A DNA stretch of 64,000 nt. Source: Diphasiastrum complanatum. Lineage: Eukaryota > Streptophyta > Lycopodiopsida > Lycopodiales > Lycopodiaceae. Where the stretch lies: the NCBI GenBank assembly GCA_029204225.1, contig CM055104.1:24195285-24259284 (forward strand). The letters are read 5' to 3'. A model generated the notes under the pieces. It saw only the letters and a list, made by a program, of their open reading frames with translations. It was not told where the DNA came from and made no database searches. Made by a program: the position numbers and the translations under genes. This document shows, piece by piece, positions 25,481 to 35,445 of the stretch. Positions within the stretch are counted from its first letter, which is position 1. Each line of letters opens with the position of its first letter.

Positions 25481-26477
25481 CACCGAGGATTCTTGATGGA
25501 TTTGGATGGTGAAACTGGATGTGGGAAAGTGATTCTCAATCAGACACATTGTCTTGATTGAGCTTTGTCTTGTCGTCTCAATGGATGCTAGTAGTATCTC
25601 CTTGGATGCAATGTATCTTGATAAGAAAATTAAACAACAATAACATACGCAAATTTAGTTAGATTATCATATTATGTATTTTTCATCAATCATACCTCAC
25701 CAAACCACTGAGTTTGTAGATTGCACTCTTGAGCTCCTCCATGAGATACATATATGCTTATCGATCATGAAACAAGAGATGCTATAAATTGTTTATTCAT
25801 GAGGTCTAAGCAACGAAAAACAACATGCCACCCTATAAAAATTTATGCCAGTCACGAGACTTTAGTCCACTTAGCTTATTGTCCAATGTAAAAGCACCAT
25901 TTGGGCATTGCATGTGTTATGTTGGTGTTCAAAATGAGGCTATTGCCTTCTTTACAATCACCTCTTCTCTCCTAGAAAAGATCCATGGAGCCTTTGGGAG
26001 GACAATTGAATTCCCAATCATTTGTGGCCATAAATTGGCCATCTTTTCTATTTCCTTCAAGTCGTCTCGTGCAACTTTTTTTAATCTTTGACACCATTGT
26101 TATAACGGATTGAGGGTGGGTCAACAGTGACCCTATGGATGGGCGGATACGGTGCGTCGTCACTGGTATGGGGTGTGTATCAATCTTCAAGGCAATTGGA
26201 GATCTAGAGTATAAGGGAAGCTCCTTAGATCTTGCTTACAAATCACAAACACAATGGATAACACACTATGGAGAAACCACCCAACCAAGTAGAAGCATCT
26301 CATTAGGGGATATTAGAACTCAAAATGGGCCCTTTGTCAAGATGTTGTTTTTGACTTCGCACGATTTCAACACTTATGTGTCCCAATGAATGGTGTCCAT
26401 CTGTGATGAACTGTAACAGTGGTTGACTTTGCAATGCAAAAAATCAATGGATACCAAGAATATATCAAAAATATTAA

Positions 26478-27713
26478 TGGATCTTGATGCATCCCTCTAC
26501 AAAAGGCTCATTCCGAAAAAGAAAAAGATCGGATAACATATATAGAAGCTCTTGGAAAGGCAGGATAATGGATTTTAAAGTATCACCTGCCGGTCAATCT
26601 ATCACAGAAGTTTTAGTTCAGCATGCTTATCTTCACAATGAGCTCAACATTCATGATCTGAAAGCAAATGATAGAAGGAAATGCAATTGTAAGTTTTCAG
26701 ATTCAATTTCTTTAGAGTAAGCATTTTCTTTAGATTATATTTTTCTTGAGATGTTTTTGTTGGTTTTGTAGATTTGTATCCATCAAATTTCGTTGAATGG
26801 CAATCCGTTCAATCGATTGTAGGAATAATCGATGTCATACATTCGGATATCAGTATTTTACAATATAAATGTCGTTCTCCAAAATCACTTTTAGAGTCAG
26901 GAGTTTCTTTTTATGATCACACCTATTAATCTGATAAAAATGCTTTAGTTGGTAGATTAGAGCCATATCCTCTACCAGATTTTCGAGTGAGGAATTTTTT
27001 TTTCTTGATGCAGCAATTTCAGAAAGTTTTTGATCTAGGCTATATATTGATATTCAGAGTATATTAAAATGTAGCATTGGATCAAAGAATAATAGATTAA
27101 GTTAGTAACTACCTTTTACTATTTTTGTTGATTTTTTTTCCAAATGCAATGTTCGGAGAACAAAAACAATGTTTATTTGTAAGGACTTGAGTGCTGATAT
27201 AATCGTCGAGTTGTTGGATAATGGTTGGGATACAAAACAAAATCAACAAGTTGAGTGCAGAGTATGTTACTCATCCATGACATTTAGATATCACACCAAA
27301 AAAAAATGCTCACTTTGCTGCTGTATTATAGAAGATGGATTAAATGCAAAAATGTTTGGAAGCCACTTGATCAAAATTTTGGAATAAACCCTCAAGAGCA
27401 ACTTCAGATGAAAGTGAAAAGAAATGACAACATTCTTGCAATGGTTCAGGTCGAGGAAGATTGGTGTCTCAATCACATTCGATCAGAACTAGACATGTTG
27501 CAATTCGATCTACCTCAGTACTATCAATTTCGATTGAATGGTGTAAAGGTACGTTATGCCATATAAAAATATTTCTTTTTTTCTATTTCTAAGTGAATCA
27601 GTTTCATAAAATATATTAACTAAAATAACTTCTCTTGTGCAGGTAAGAGTAAGGCAGGAAGAGCATATAAAATGCAAAGACATTGGAACATCCATCGAAA
27701 TTAAAGATCCATA
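26478..27713 (+). pseudogene. Spliced gene remnant, function unknown
   Basis: Exon A (ATG at 26487, to 26688) starts with a basic stretch (FRKRKRSDN) and ends at a perfect donor, GTAAGT. Acceptor TTTTGTAG at 26771 joins it in frame to exon B: LYPSNFVEWQSVQSIV, then KSLLESGVSFYDHTY, a stop at 26926, and then KNALVGRLEPYPLPDF in the same frame. A later exon (27169 on) has a Cys/His cluster, CRVCYSSMTFRYH and KKCSLCC, loosely FYVE-like. After a frameshift comes INPQEQLQMKVKRNDNI, then VEEDWCLNHIRSEL and QFRLNGVK. A final intron (27550-27642) joins VRVRQEEHIKCKDIGTSI to a stop near 27713. The last part looks like a small beta-grasp-type domain. I do not recognise the family. Confidence 0.5.
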
Positions 27714-28012
27714 GATTATGAACTATGGAATTTTGTATTATGTAATACATTTTTTTGTATACATCATTTTTTAAAATATATGAACCACTTTTTCTATGAG
27801 GCTCTTTCATTTCTATGATCTCCATTTCCATGGTGCAAAACACAATGTAAGTGCAACTGGATAATATGAGTTTTCGATAACAAGATTCATTGTCTCTTGT
27901 AGGAAATGCACTATCTCCATAGGGGAGATCTTCAGTCACTTGAACTCCAGTGACCACTACAATCGATGCTTGCCCTTGTTGATGTCTCGTATATATTGGT
28001 TGTATTTTTGGT

Positions 28013-28216
28013 CTTCATTGCCTTGGTCTGTATTGTCCTTGTCTTGGCATATTTGGATATGTTCAGATGATGATCTAATCAAAGCTTTGCTGCAAAAAAT
28101 CTAAGTGAACTAAATGTCGCATGTTTGGATTGGTTGTGGCAAAGGTTCGATCAGATCATCATTCTGAACTTATCAAAAAAAAACCAAGATAAAGACAAGG
28201 CAGACCAAGACTATGA
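28013..28216. repeat. Inverted repeat with about 79-bp arms
   Basis: Left arm 28013-28091 (CTTGGTCTGTATTGTCC, then GTTCAGATGATGATCT) pairs with right arm 28138-28216 (AGATCATCATTCTGAAC, then GACAAGGCAGACCAAG). The arms match at about three quarters of positions and leave a 46-base loop. It could be a short foldback or MITE relic. Confidence 0.75.
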
Positions 28217-28675
28217 AAAACAAACTGGTCGGAAAATCGTAGAAATTGAAGATGAATGAATCATAATCTAAATTAATAACAGGAAAAAAAACAAGTAAGA
28301 ACAACCATTGAAAAACTGTAAATATATTTTTATTAAAATTTTCTGTACATGTGTCTCATCCACATCAAGTGAGACGAATATTTAATCAATATCAACTATC
28401 TATGATCTCTAAATCCATTTCTCCAGTTGGAAGTAGCTTGGGTAGAGAACACTCGGCCACTGCAACTGGATACTAGTTAATATTAATTCGAATTAGAAAA
28501 AAACAAAAACACCATTAAAAGCTTCTAATCGAAGATTACCTGTTCCAGATTCGGAAGTCCATCTTGTAGTGCAAGCCAATTAAAAAAGTGTTTGGCATTG
28601 CATACGGTATACCAACCACAACTGACAGAATCAACCTGCTGGGAGGACTGCAGAATCTAAATTTTAACATTACGA

Positions 28676-28833
28676 GATATCGGATCAACGCGCAAGATGT
28701 TATAACTAAATCTACAATGGAAACAAGGGCGCGTCAAACCGATATCAAAAAAATATTTTTTGAAAATTGGATCAGCGCGCACATTATAAAAAGAAACCAA
28801 ACAATAACTACAAGGGTGCGTCGAAACGATATT
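28676..28833. repeat. Dyad repeat units 1 and 2
   Basis: Unit 1: half-site ATCGGATCAACGCGC ending at 28693, 35 bases, then GCGCGTCAAACCGAT from 28729. Unit 2: GGATCAGCGCGC ending at 28780, 35 bases, then GTGCGTCGAAACGAT from 28816. The two are 87 bp apart and their spacers both end in ACAAGG. They lie 3' of the H3-like ORF. Confidence 0.85.
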
Positions 28834-28934
28834 GATAAATTTTTACCTCTGCATCAACAATTTTTAGCTTCGTATATGCTTTTGCATTTGGTACTGGAAA
28901 GAGTTCCAGTATTTTCTGTATATGGCTCCTGGCA

Positions 28935-28940
<6 letters not shown>

Positions 28941-28967
<27 letters not shown>
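28941..28967 (+). repeat. (GT)13 microsatellite
   Basis: Short GT array inside a spurious 153-codon ORF. Confidence 0.95.
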
Positions 28968-28971
<4 letters not shown>

Positions 28972-29275
28972 GAGTTCATCTTGAAACAAACTGGATTACA
29001 CACACCCTTATCATTAACGTATAAGGACAACACATATAAGCTCCAATGATCATTACAATTAGAAAACAATAAGTTAATGAGAATCAATGTGAATTCAAAA
29101 TTCATATGAAAAATTCAACATAATAAAATCTGAAAAAAAGACACTTACTTTGTTATGTATGGCAGCACAAGAATTGGAGTCCTCTGTCTGACGTATTGGA
29201 GCATATCATCGTGCAGATGTTTGAAATCAGGGAAGTCAAATGAAGCCATGAATTGAAGGTGAAACAATGCTACAT

Positions 29276-30376
29276 CTATAAACAATGGGGTTTGGAAAAA
29301 TCCATCCAATACTGAATGGCCCCACCTCCTACATTGTCACCTAGTATTTTATCCCTACTTTCTAATTCACCTGTATCTAAACTAGAAAGGGGGAGACCAG
29401 CATTAGTCTTTGGCATCCTGAAATTGTATTGAGGGCCTAAACCTTTAAGATATGTGTTTAACAAATGGTCATACTGTACATATTGAGGAGTATTTACAAA
29501 GGCAACTGTAGGGGGTGACAGAAGTAATACAGATAAACCAGAAAAAGAATTGTCATTCAAAATTGATTCTACCTTTACATAAAAATCATCTAAATCATTT
29601 TCTAGAACAGGTGGAGGGGAACTATTATTTATGGGGGTAGGAGGAGGAGATTTAGGAGGAGATTTATTAGGAGAGGAAGATTTAGCAGGAGAAGTTAAAG
29701 TTGGAGTTCTGGGAGGAGAAGAAAGAGACTTAGGAAGATAATTGGGAGGAGAATGCCTAGAAGGAAGAATCTCATCCAAAGGAGATGGCTTGGAAAAATC
29801 CCTCACTTTATTTGGAGGGTCAAGAGACCTCCTCTTCTTTGAAACACTCCCGCTCTGTATACGAATAATAAGCTGGGATGGTTGAGATTGCTTTCGTTTT
29901 GTCCTCCCTGAATCTTGTTTTGGAGGAGAGGAGGGAGCATGTCTAAAGTATTTTGCAAATTTGTCATATGTGTCCCGAAGCCTAAACACAATGTTGACAT
30001 CCTTGGGCATGATGGTCACCCTATTGGCATGGACAGCTGCAACAACAGTATCCAAAAAAAATTTCACCTGGAAATCCTCATATGCAGTGTGCAGCGCCTC
30101 AATTGTCGTTGCCGTCCATCTCACATCTGCAGATAGACTTCTTGTAACCCGCCTGATAGATCTCTGTATGTGAGCTTTCAGAATCAGAAGATTATTTGTC
30201 TTCTGTAGCTTCTGAATATCCTTGAGCCATGGTGGGTCTCTCCTTCTGCCCCTTGGCCTAGGAGGAGGTGGTGGTGGACGAGGTGGTGGTTGTGGACTTC
30301 TTGTCCCGCTCCTGAGATTCGTATTCCACCAGGGTGGCCTCGTGCAGTTTGCTTGGTCCGTGCCATTAATGATCAA
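29276..30376 (-). CDS. Histone H3-like fold protein with long C-terminal extension
   Basis: The 366-codon ORF encodes a Pro/Arg-rich N region (about residues 25-48), then a full H3-type fold at residues 50-140: WLKDIQKLQKTNNLLI (alphaN), IQRSIRRVTRSL (alpha1), VRWTATTIEALHTAYEDF (alpha2), then AAVHANRVTIMPKDVNIV (loop 2 and alpha3). RVTIMPKD is identical to canonical H3. VRWTA, where canonical H3 has LRFQS, recalls CENH3. Residues 145-255 are a Pro/Ser/Lys-rich tail and 256-366 a more complex C domain I cannot place; known H3 proteins end soon after alpha3. The canonical H3 start MARTKQTAR is encoded at 30366-30340 in another frame of the same strand, so true translation needs a frame change, or the gene has lost one base. 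A TATA box lies 230 bp upstream and two dyad units fall in the leader. A chromatin role is inferred from the fold. Confidence 0.8.
   Translation of the reverse strand: MIINGTDQANCTRPPWWNTNLRSGTRSPQPPPRPPPPPPRPRGRRRDPPWLKDIQKLQKTNNLLILKAHIQRSIRRVTRSLSADVRWTATTIEALHTAYEDFQVKFFLDTVVAAVHANRVTIMPKDVNIVFRLRDTYDKFAKYFRHAPSSPPKQDSGRTKRKQSQPSQLIIRIQSGSVSKKRRSLDPPNKVRDFSKPSPLDEILPSRHSPPNYLPKSLSSPPRTPTLTSPAKSSSPNKSPPKSPPPTPINNSSPPPVLENDLDDFYVKVESILNDNSFSGLSVLLLSPPTVAFVNTPQYVQYDHLLNTYLKGLGPQYNFRMPKTNAGLPLSSLDTGELESRDKILGDNVGGGAIQYWMDFSKPHCL
30184..30366 (-). other. Out-of-frame H3 N-terminus (MARTKQTAR)
   Basis: The first nine codons of this frame are exactly the H3 N-terminal tail, including Lys4. After them the frame has no H3 likeness. 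H3-like sequence resumes in the overlapping frame of the 366-codon ORF (tail end RPRGRRRDPPWLKDI against H3 KPHRYRPGTVALREI). The simplest reading is one start codon at 30366 and a single-base loss just after Arg8; a short intron or programmed minus-one shift is possible, but I see no classic slippery site. Confidence 0.75.
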
Positions 30377-30537
30377 TATCGGATCAGCGCGCGAAGAAGG
30401 TGAACCCAGGATCAGAAGTCAGGTAGAGCGCGTTGAACCGATACCTGATCTCTACAATATCGATAGCTAGTAGCGGATGGGCGCGCGAGTAATTGCGGTT
30501 CGTAAGAAGTTTGTCTCGAGCGCGTTGTATCGCTATC
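30374..30537. repeat. Dyad repeat units 3 and 4
   Basis: Unit 3: ATCGGATCAGCGCGC ending at 30392, 35 bases, GCGCGTTGAACCGAT from 30428. Unit 4: GCGGATGGGCGCGC ending at 30486, 33 bases, GCGCGTTGTATCGCT from 30520. Unit 3 ends eight bases from the MARTKQTAR start codon. Confidence 0.85.
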
Positions 30538-30595
30538 GCATGGATGTAGAAAACTGTAAGAACTTTAAGCAAAAAAATTTCAGTGTCATCTATCA

Positions 30596-30605
30596 GTATA
30601 TATAG
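30596..30605 (-). promoter_or_regulatory. TATA box upstream of the H3-like ORF
   Basis: The minus strand reads TTCTCTATATATACTG about 230 bp upstream of the ATG at 30366, with no competing gene between. Dyad units 3 and 4 would lie in the transcribed leader. Confidence 0.45.
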
Positions 30606-30835
30606 AGAAAATTTGCACTGATTGAAAATGTCGTGGGTTGGATGGCCGAGGCTTGAATTACGATGATGATTTCTCCAAGGCTTGTCAATCAAATCAAACT
30701 AAATATCCGTCTATCATCAAAATGATTAGTCAATATCGAATAAAACAGAATTAATTTCATCTTAAGTATAGTCACATCTACAATTTAAGCTACAAAAGTA
30801 TGGTCACATCTAAAATTTATTGCTGAAATTGACAA

Positions 30836-31238
30836 TGAGTCTACTGAATCAGGCTTTGATCATGCAAAATACACTCCAATAATTTTGAATTGTCGAAAAG
30901 CTTTTTTTCCTACAATAGCGATTCAACACGCACAGTCCAAGTGAAAAGTCATTGTCTTCTCTAAAGGCACGCTGATCCGATATCCAGTATTTCATCCGAT
31001 AGCTAATCGAGGAGCATATACAACATTTGAAAATCAGAGGTGCTGTTCTCGCGCGCTGAACAGATATTGGACGGAATATATGAAGAGTTTATTGAATCAA
31101 ACTTTGAGCATGCATAATAGGGTCCAATAGTTTTCAAATTTTCAAAAAAAAATTTGCCCCTACAATAGCGATTCGACACGCGTAGTCCAAATGGAGAATA
31201 ACCATTTTCCACCAGGCGCACTGATCTGACATCTGATA
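30836..31238. repeat. Dyad repeat units 5-7 within a 250-bp tandem duplication
   Basis: Unit 5: AGCGATTCAACACGC (30917-30931), 35 bases, GCACGCTGATCCGAT from 30967. Unit 6: weak left half at 31001-31015, 35 bases, GCGCGCTGAACAGAT from 31051. Unit 7: AGCGATTCGACACGC (31167-31181), about 34 bases, GCGCACTGATCTGAC from 31216. Units 5 and 7 share flanks (TGAATCA, CTTTGA-CATGCA, CCTACAATAGCG) and spacer sequence (AGTCCAA), showing duplication of an about 250-bp block. Confidence 0.8.
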
Positions 31239-31721
31239 TGCAAAAGAATTATATTGGAGCGCCTTATGAACGACTAATAAAATGTTCTAAATGAACATTA
31301 TCTCAAAAGAAAAAATATCTTCTTTACTCTGCTTAAATAGGGGCAGAGATTGTAATAATTCTTCTCGTACACATTTTCCAATGATATCCATTTATCATTT
31401 GTTTAGTATTTGTTTAATAATTATTGGAGGAGGCTACTAATTGAATATTTAATGTATTCCAGCGCAGGTACCGATTCGAGGATCAGGGCTAATCATGATT
31501 CGTTGAATCTAGACTAGTTAAAATATTCCGGCATAGGTACAAATTTGTCTCACTCTGATTGGTGAATATATATAGGCTGTGTTTCTCAATTTGTTACTTG
31601 ACAAATGTATGGCTGTGATCAACACGAATTAGCTATAAATATGGGCACCAATTGTCATATTTTCAATTCCGTGATCTTTTATTCTGAACTCACAAGTCTT
31701 TTCGTTTCCTTTCTATCTCAC

Positions 31722-31907
31722 GATATCGAATCGATGCGCGCCTTCTCAAACATTGCATGGTTGGATTCATTCAGGCGCGCTGAATCGATATCACCCACTT
31801 TTGACGTGTTCTCACGGAAAATTTAAATCTTGTCCTAGCAATATCGGATCAACACATGCACTCTTGTTTTGTCCTCTACTGATATCATTCTGTCGCGTTT
31901 GATTTTT
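31722..31907. repeat. Dyad repeat units 8 and 9
   Basis: Unit 8: ATCGAATCGATGCGC (31725-31739), 35 bases, GCGCGCTGAATCGAT from 31775. Unit 9: ATCGGATCAACACAT (31843-31857), 35 bases, decayed right half TCGCGTTTGAT from 31893. They lie at the 5' edge of the acidic ORF remnant. Confidence 0.8.
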
Positions 31908-32649
31908 TCAATGTCAATGACATTCCATCTGAGAAGTTAGAGTATTTTGCTAGTATTTTTTTGGCTCCCTTCGATATTGATAAGCTAGTTTATGAGAATC
32001 GTTATAATTTAATTTTTTATCTTGATAATTTTTCTCAGATTATTAGTACTCCTGTTTTGGATATAGATAGTTTTTGTTTCGTTCATTTTCAGGACCTTGT
32101 GCATTCCCAACCATCCTCTAAGCATAAACACAATAGAAAGTACTCTAACTTGCATGACCATTTTAAAAAATATATATTATTGTGATATCCACAAAAGAAT
32201 ATGTCGCCTTATAATCAAAGGAATGGCTTTTGTCTTTTACATATCTGCTGAAATTCCAGATGATGAGTCTGTTGAATCTTCAACTGTTCCATTGATCGAA
32301 GCATCTTCACCTGCTCCAGTTGATGTAGATGATGCAGATACTGATATAGGGTTGAAGCTGAAGCATCTATGACTTCAGATTATCAAAAAACTCTCCCTCG
32401 TTCTATAATCCTCTCTGATTCTCTTCCATCTGCAACTCTTGTTAATCAATTAACTCTACTCGATGTTCCCTTAGATTTTATAAATAATGAAAGTTATATT
32501 TCATTAATGATATAGAAGATGTTTTGAATTTGAGAGAGGATGAAATCCTCTCAATTTTTGCTCAAAATTTATCTGAATTTTCTGACATTGTTGATTACTC
32601 CTATGATGACTTTCAAAGTGAGATAGATTATGATAAAGATGGCAATTGA
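31883..32649 (+). pseudogene. Acidic ORF remnant, function unknown
   Basis: Three overlapping plus-strand frames look coding in succession. The first (31883-32183) includes NDIPSEKLEYFASIFL and PFDIDKLVYENRYNLIFYLD, with a CATTTTCAG acceptor-like site near 32091. The second (to 32372) includes IPDDESVESSTVPLIE and PVDVDDADTDIG. The third (to 32514) includes LTLLDVPLDFINN. A last frame then gives DIEDVLNLREDEILSIF and SEIDYDKDGN before a stop at 32649. The composition is strongly acidic. It could be a multi-exon gene or a frameshifted relic. It points away from the H3-like ORF, with dyad units between them. I do not recognise the family. Confidence 0.4.
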
Positions 32650-35290
32650 AAATCTAGGACTGAAAATTTCTTGATAATCCACTCATTGGACTTGAGTGAA
32701 TCCTTTAGCCACTAGTTGTGCTTTTCATTTAGCAATGGAACCATTAGAGTTGATCTTCTTCTTGAAGATCCACTTGTTGTCGATAATTCTCTTGTGAGTA
32801 AGGAAGTCGACCAGTGTCCAGGTCTGGTTCATCAAAAGTGAGTTGTACTCGTTTTCCATAGCTTCTTGCCACTTCACAGCATCCTTGGAGTTAATTGCTT
32901 CAGCTAGGCTCTCTGGTTCTTCTGATGGAATCCAGAATGATTGAGGTACCTCTCAGGAACTGTCCAAGTCCGTGAGGATCTGCGGATGCAATGATATTTC
33001 TTCTTGAATTTCTCTAGATTTGTTCGAGCTAGTTTGGTCTGGTCTGATGACAGGTATTGTCGGCTGCTCGGCTTCTATAGTTGTAGCTGCAGGTTCTACA
33101 GGTTGAGGATGCTGACATCGATGCTTTTTGGTAGTGTATTAGAGTTGTTACTCTTTGGAATATTTGGTTAGACAGAAATAGTAGGGAATTTGGGAATGGT
33201 GATTACGTCATCTTCCCCTTGCTTCTCTTTAAAGAGGTAGAGAAACTTTTCTTTTCTAATCTTATTTTTTATCTGTACTTTGTATAAAGTCATTAATCTA
33301 CGGTTAACTTTTCGAGAGAAAAAAAAATATTATCGTTGGAAGATTCCATGCTATGTAAAATAGGATGAAATGACATAGCATCGTTTATCGATGGCTGTTT
33401 AAAATCATAGTATGTATGTTTTTGAAATATTACATCCCTAGAGACAATTACTACATTGGTGGATGGATCGTAAACTTTATAAGCTTTATGTTCATCAGGA
33501 TAGCCAATGAAAATACATTTATTTGTCCTCTGATCCAGCTTCTTCCTAAGCTATTTAGGAATGTGAACAAAACATATACAACCAAATATTTTTAAATGGC
33601 TGACACTAGGCTTGTGTCAATGCCATGCTTCATAAAGAGTTTTGTTGTTGACGGCTCTGTTTTGTATGTAACAGGCTGTGGCAGTAGCTTCTGCCCAGTA
33701 CTTCGTAGGTAGATGTGATTGATGTATCATGGATCTGGTTAAGTTGAGAAGAGTTCAATTCTTCCTTTCTGCAATCCCATTCTATTGAGGTGAATATGAA
33801 GTGGTGAACTATCTTCTGATACCATGTTCAGCCATGTAGTCAGACATCTCATTAGAGAGGTATTTGCCACCGCCATAAGTTCGGAGTGCTTTCACTTTTG
33901 TAGACGTTTGTGTCTCAGCCATGGCCTTGAATATCTTGAAGCATTCAAAGGCTTCTGATTTGAGGTTAATGAACATGATTGTAGACCATCTAGAATAATC
34001 ATCTATGAAAGTGATAAAATAGATTGCATCTCCTAAGTACGGAGGTGGAATTGGACCACAAAGATTGTTATGTACAAGATCAAATACATGCTTTGTTTTG
34101 ATGGAATGTGATTTGAGAAACTTGCTTCTAGAGTGTTTTCCATAGATGCATGATTTATCCAATGAAGAAGAGAAATACAATCCATCAACTAAATTATTAC
34201 AATGCATATAGGAAAGTGATCTTGTATTCATGTGTCCAAATTGACTATGCCACAGAATAGCATTATCGTTTACATTTTCATTAGAGATACTAGCTAATGC
34301 AACTGAATTAGAGAGTACATAAAGATTTCCGACTCTAGTGCATGTAGTCAGAGTAGTATCATCATCGAAGGTTGTACAATGCTCAGATGAGAAAGTAACA
34401 ATGTAGCCCTCATCAATCACCTTAGAAACTGACAATAGGTTCTTTGACAACTGAGGTACGGGAAGAACATTGGTGACATAAATAGAAAGATTGTTTTTGA
34501 ACGTGATCTTGACTGTCCCTTTGCCTTCTACGTGTATGGTGCTTGAATTTTCGAGATAGATAAATTGATCTCTACTATAAGCTGCATACTAGGTAAACCA
34601 CTCCTTGCGATAGGTCATGTGTTGGGTAGTGCCGCTGTCTAGATACTAGCTATTGTGGTCTTCTTTTCCACTGTTGTAAGCCATTAACAGGTGTGTTTCT
34701 TGCTCCTTGAATTTTGCCGCATTGGAGGAGTCTGGCTACTGCGGTTGTTGCTTCGTTGCCTCATTGTAGATGTGGATATGACACTCTTTGATGTCATGAT
34801 TGACTCTCTTGCAATATTTGCGAAAAGCTTCTTGCGTGATCCACTATTCTCACCTTGAGTGTGAGGCTTATGCCGTTGCTGCTGCTGCACTTGATTCTTG
34901 CCCTTGGAATAGTCTTTCTTCTTGGTGTACAGGGCCATCGATTTCTCTTTGATGGACAGAGGCCGCTAGTCTTTCTCTGCATTTTTTCTTGAAGTAAGTG
35001 ACCGATCACCTTTTGAAGAGTGAAGTTAGGTTGCATGGAGATCATCACCACAAAGTGTTCATACGACTTTGGAAGAGAAGAAAGCAAGGTCATAACGGCA
35101 TCATCATCTTGAATAACACTTCGTACAGCTGATAACTGATCCATCAAAGTTTTGAAAGTTGTTGATGTGAGAAGTAATGGCAGTAGAATCAGACATGCTA
35201 AGAGTAAAGAACTTCCTTCCAAGGTGCAATAGAGAGCAGGAATATTTGCGGAACAGCTCGCTTGCTACAATGGGCTGCTAGATGCAAAAA
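32650..35290 (-). pseudogene. Ty1/copia element 1, decayed (gag to RT start)
   Basis: Minus-strand order: gag (UBN2 type) at 35222-34794 with HINNFQNFDGSV-like and SLPKSYEHFVVMISMQ; gag-pre-integrase and integrase at 34450-33809 with MSKNLLSVSKVIDEGY, ILWHSQFGHMNTRSL and TFIDDYSRW; then, through many stops, the start of RT at about 32960-32660 (KWQEAMENEYNSL, IIDNKWIFKKK). Catalytic positions are lost: HTDLCGP has become HNNLCGP and the SDRGGEY motif reads TYGGGKY. The palm (YVDD) region of RT and RNase H are absent, and no LTR was recognised on either side. Confidence 0.8.
35236..35290 (-). repeat. Inverted partner of 37561-37615
   Basis: GCAGGAATATTTGCGGAACA, then GCTACAATGG and CTGCTAGATGCAAAAA, recur in reverse complement at 37561-37615 with few differences. 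The pair brackets the foldback element and a minisatellite. Confidence 0.85.
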
Positions 35291-35445
35291 CAGTCCAATA
35301 GAATGTTTATGCTAAGTATAATCACAGCTTTAAGTGTTCTGGAGCCCAACAGGATCTTATAAATTAGTTCATACTCACAAAAATAGAATGAGTACAGTCC
35401 AACGAAGAGATTAGAAATGGTTTGTGTGTGGTGTTACTGAACTCG

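Noticed and set aside
25972-26190. Possible copia gag start with a primer site near 26087
   Set aside because: TGGTGTCAAAG is a poor match and the 72-codon ORF has no gag motif.
28588-29049. Plus-strand ORF of 153 codons
   Set aside because: It runs through two dyad units and a (GT)n array; no protein-like pattern, so a chance opening.
28676-31907. CRISPR-like reading of repeats with constant 35-bp spacers
   Set aside because: The repeats are inverted pairs, not direct repeats; spacing between units is irregular; the context is a plant nuclear genome with introns and retroelements.
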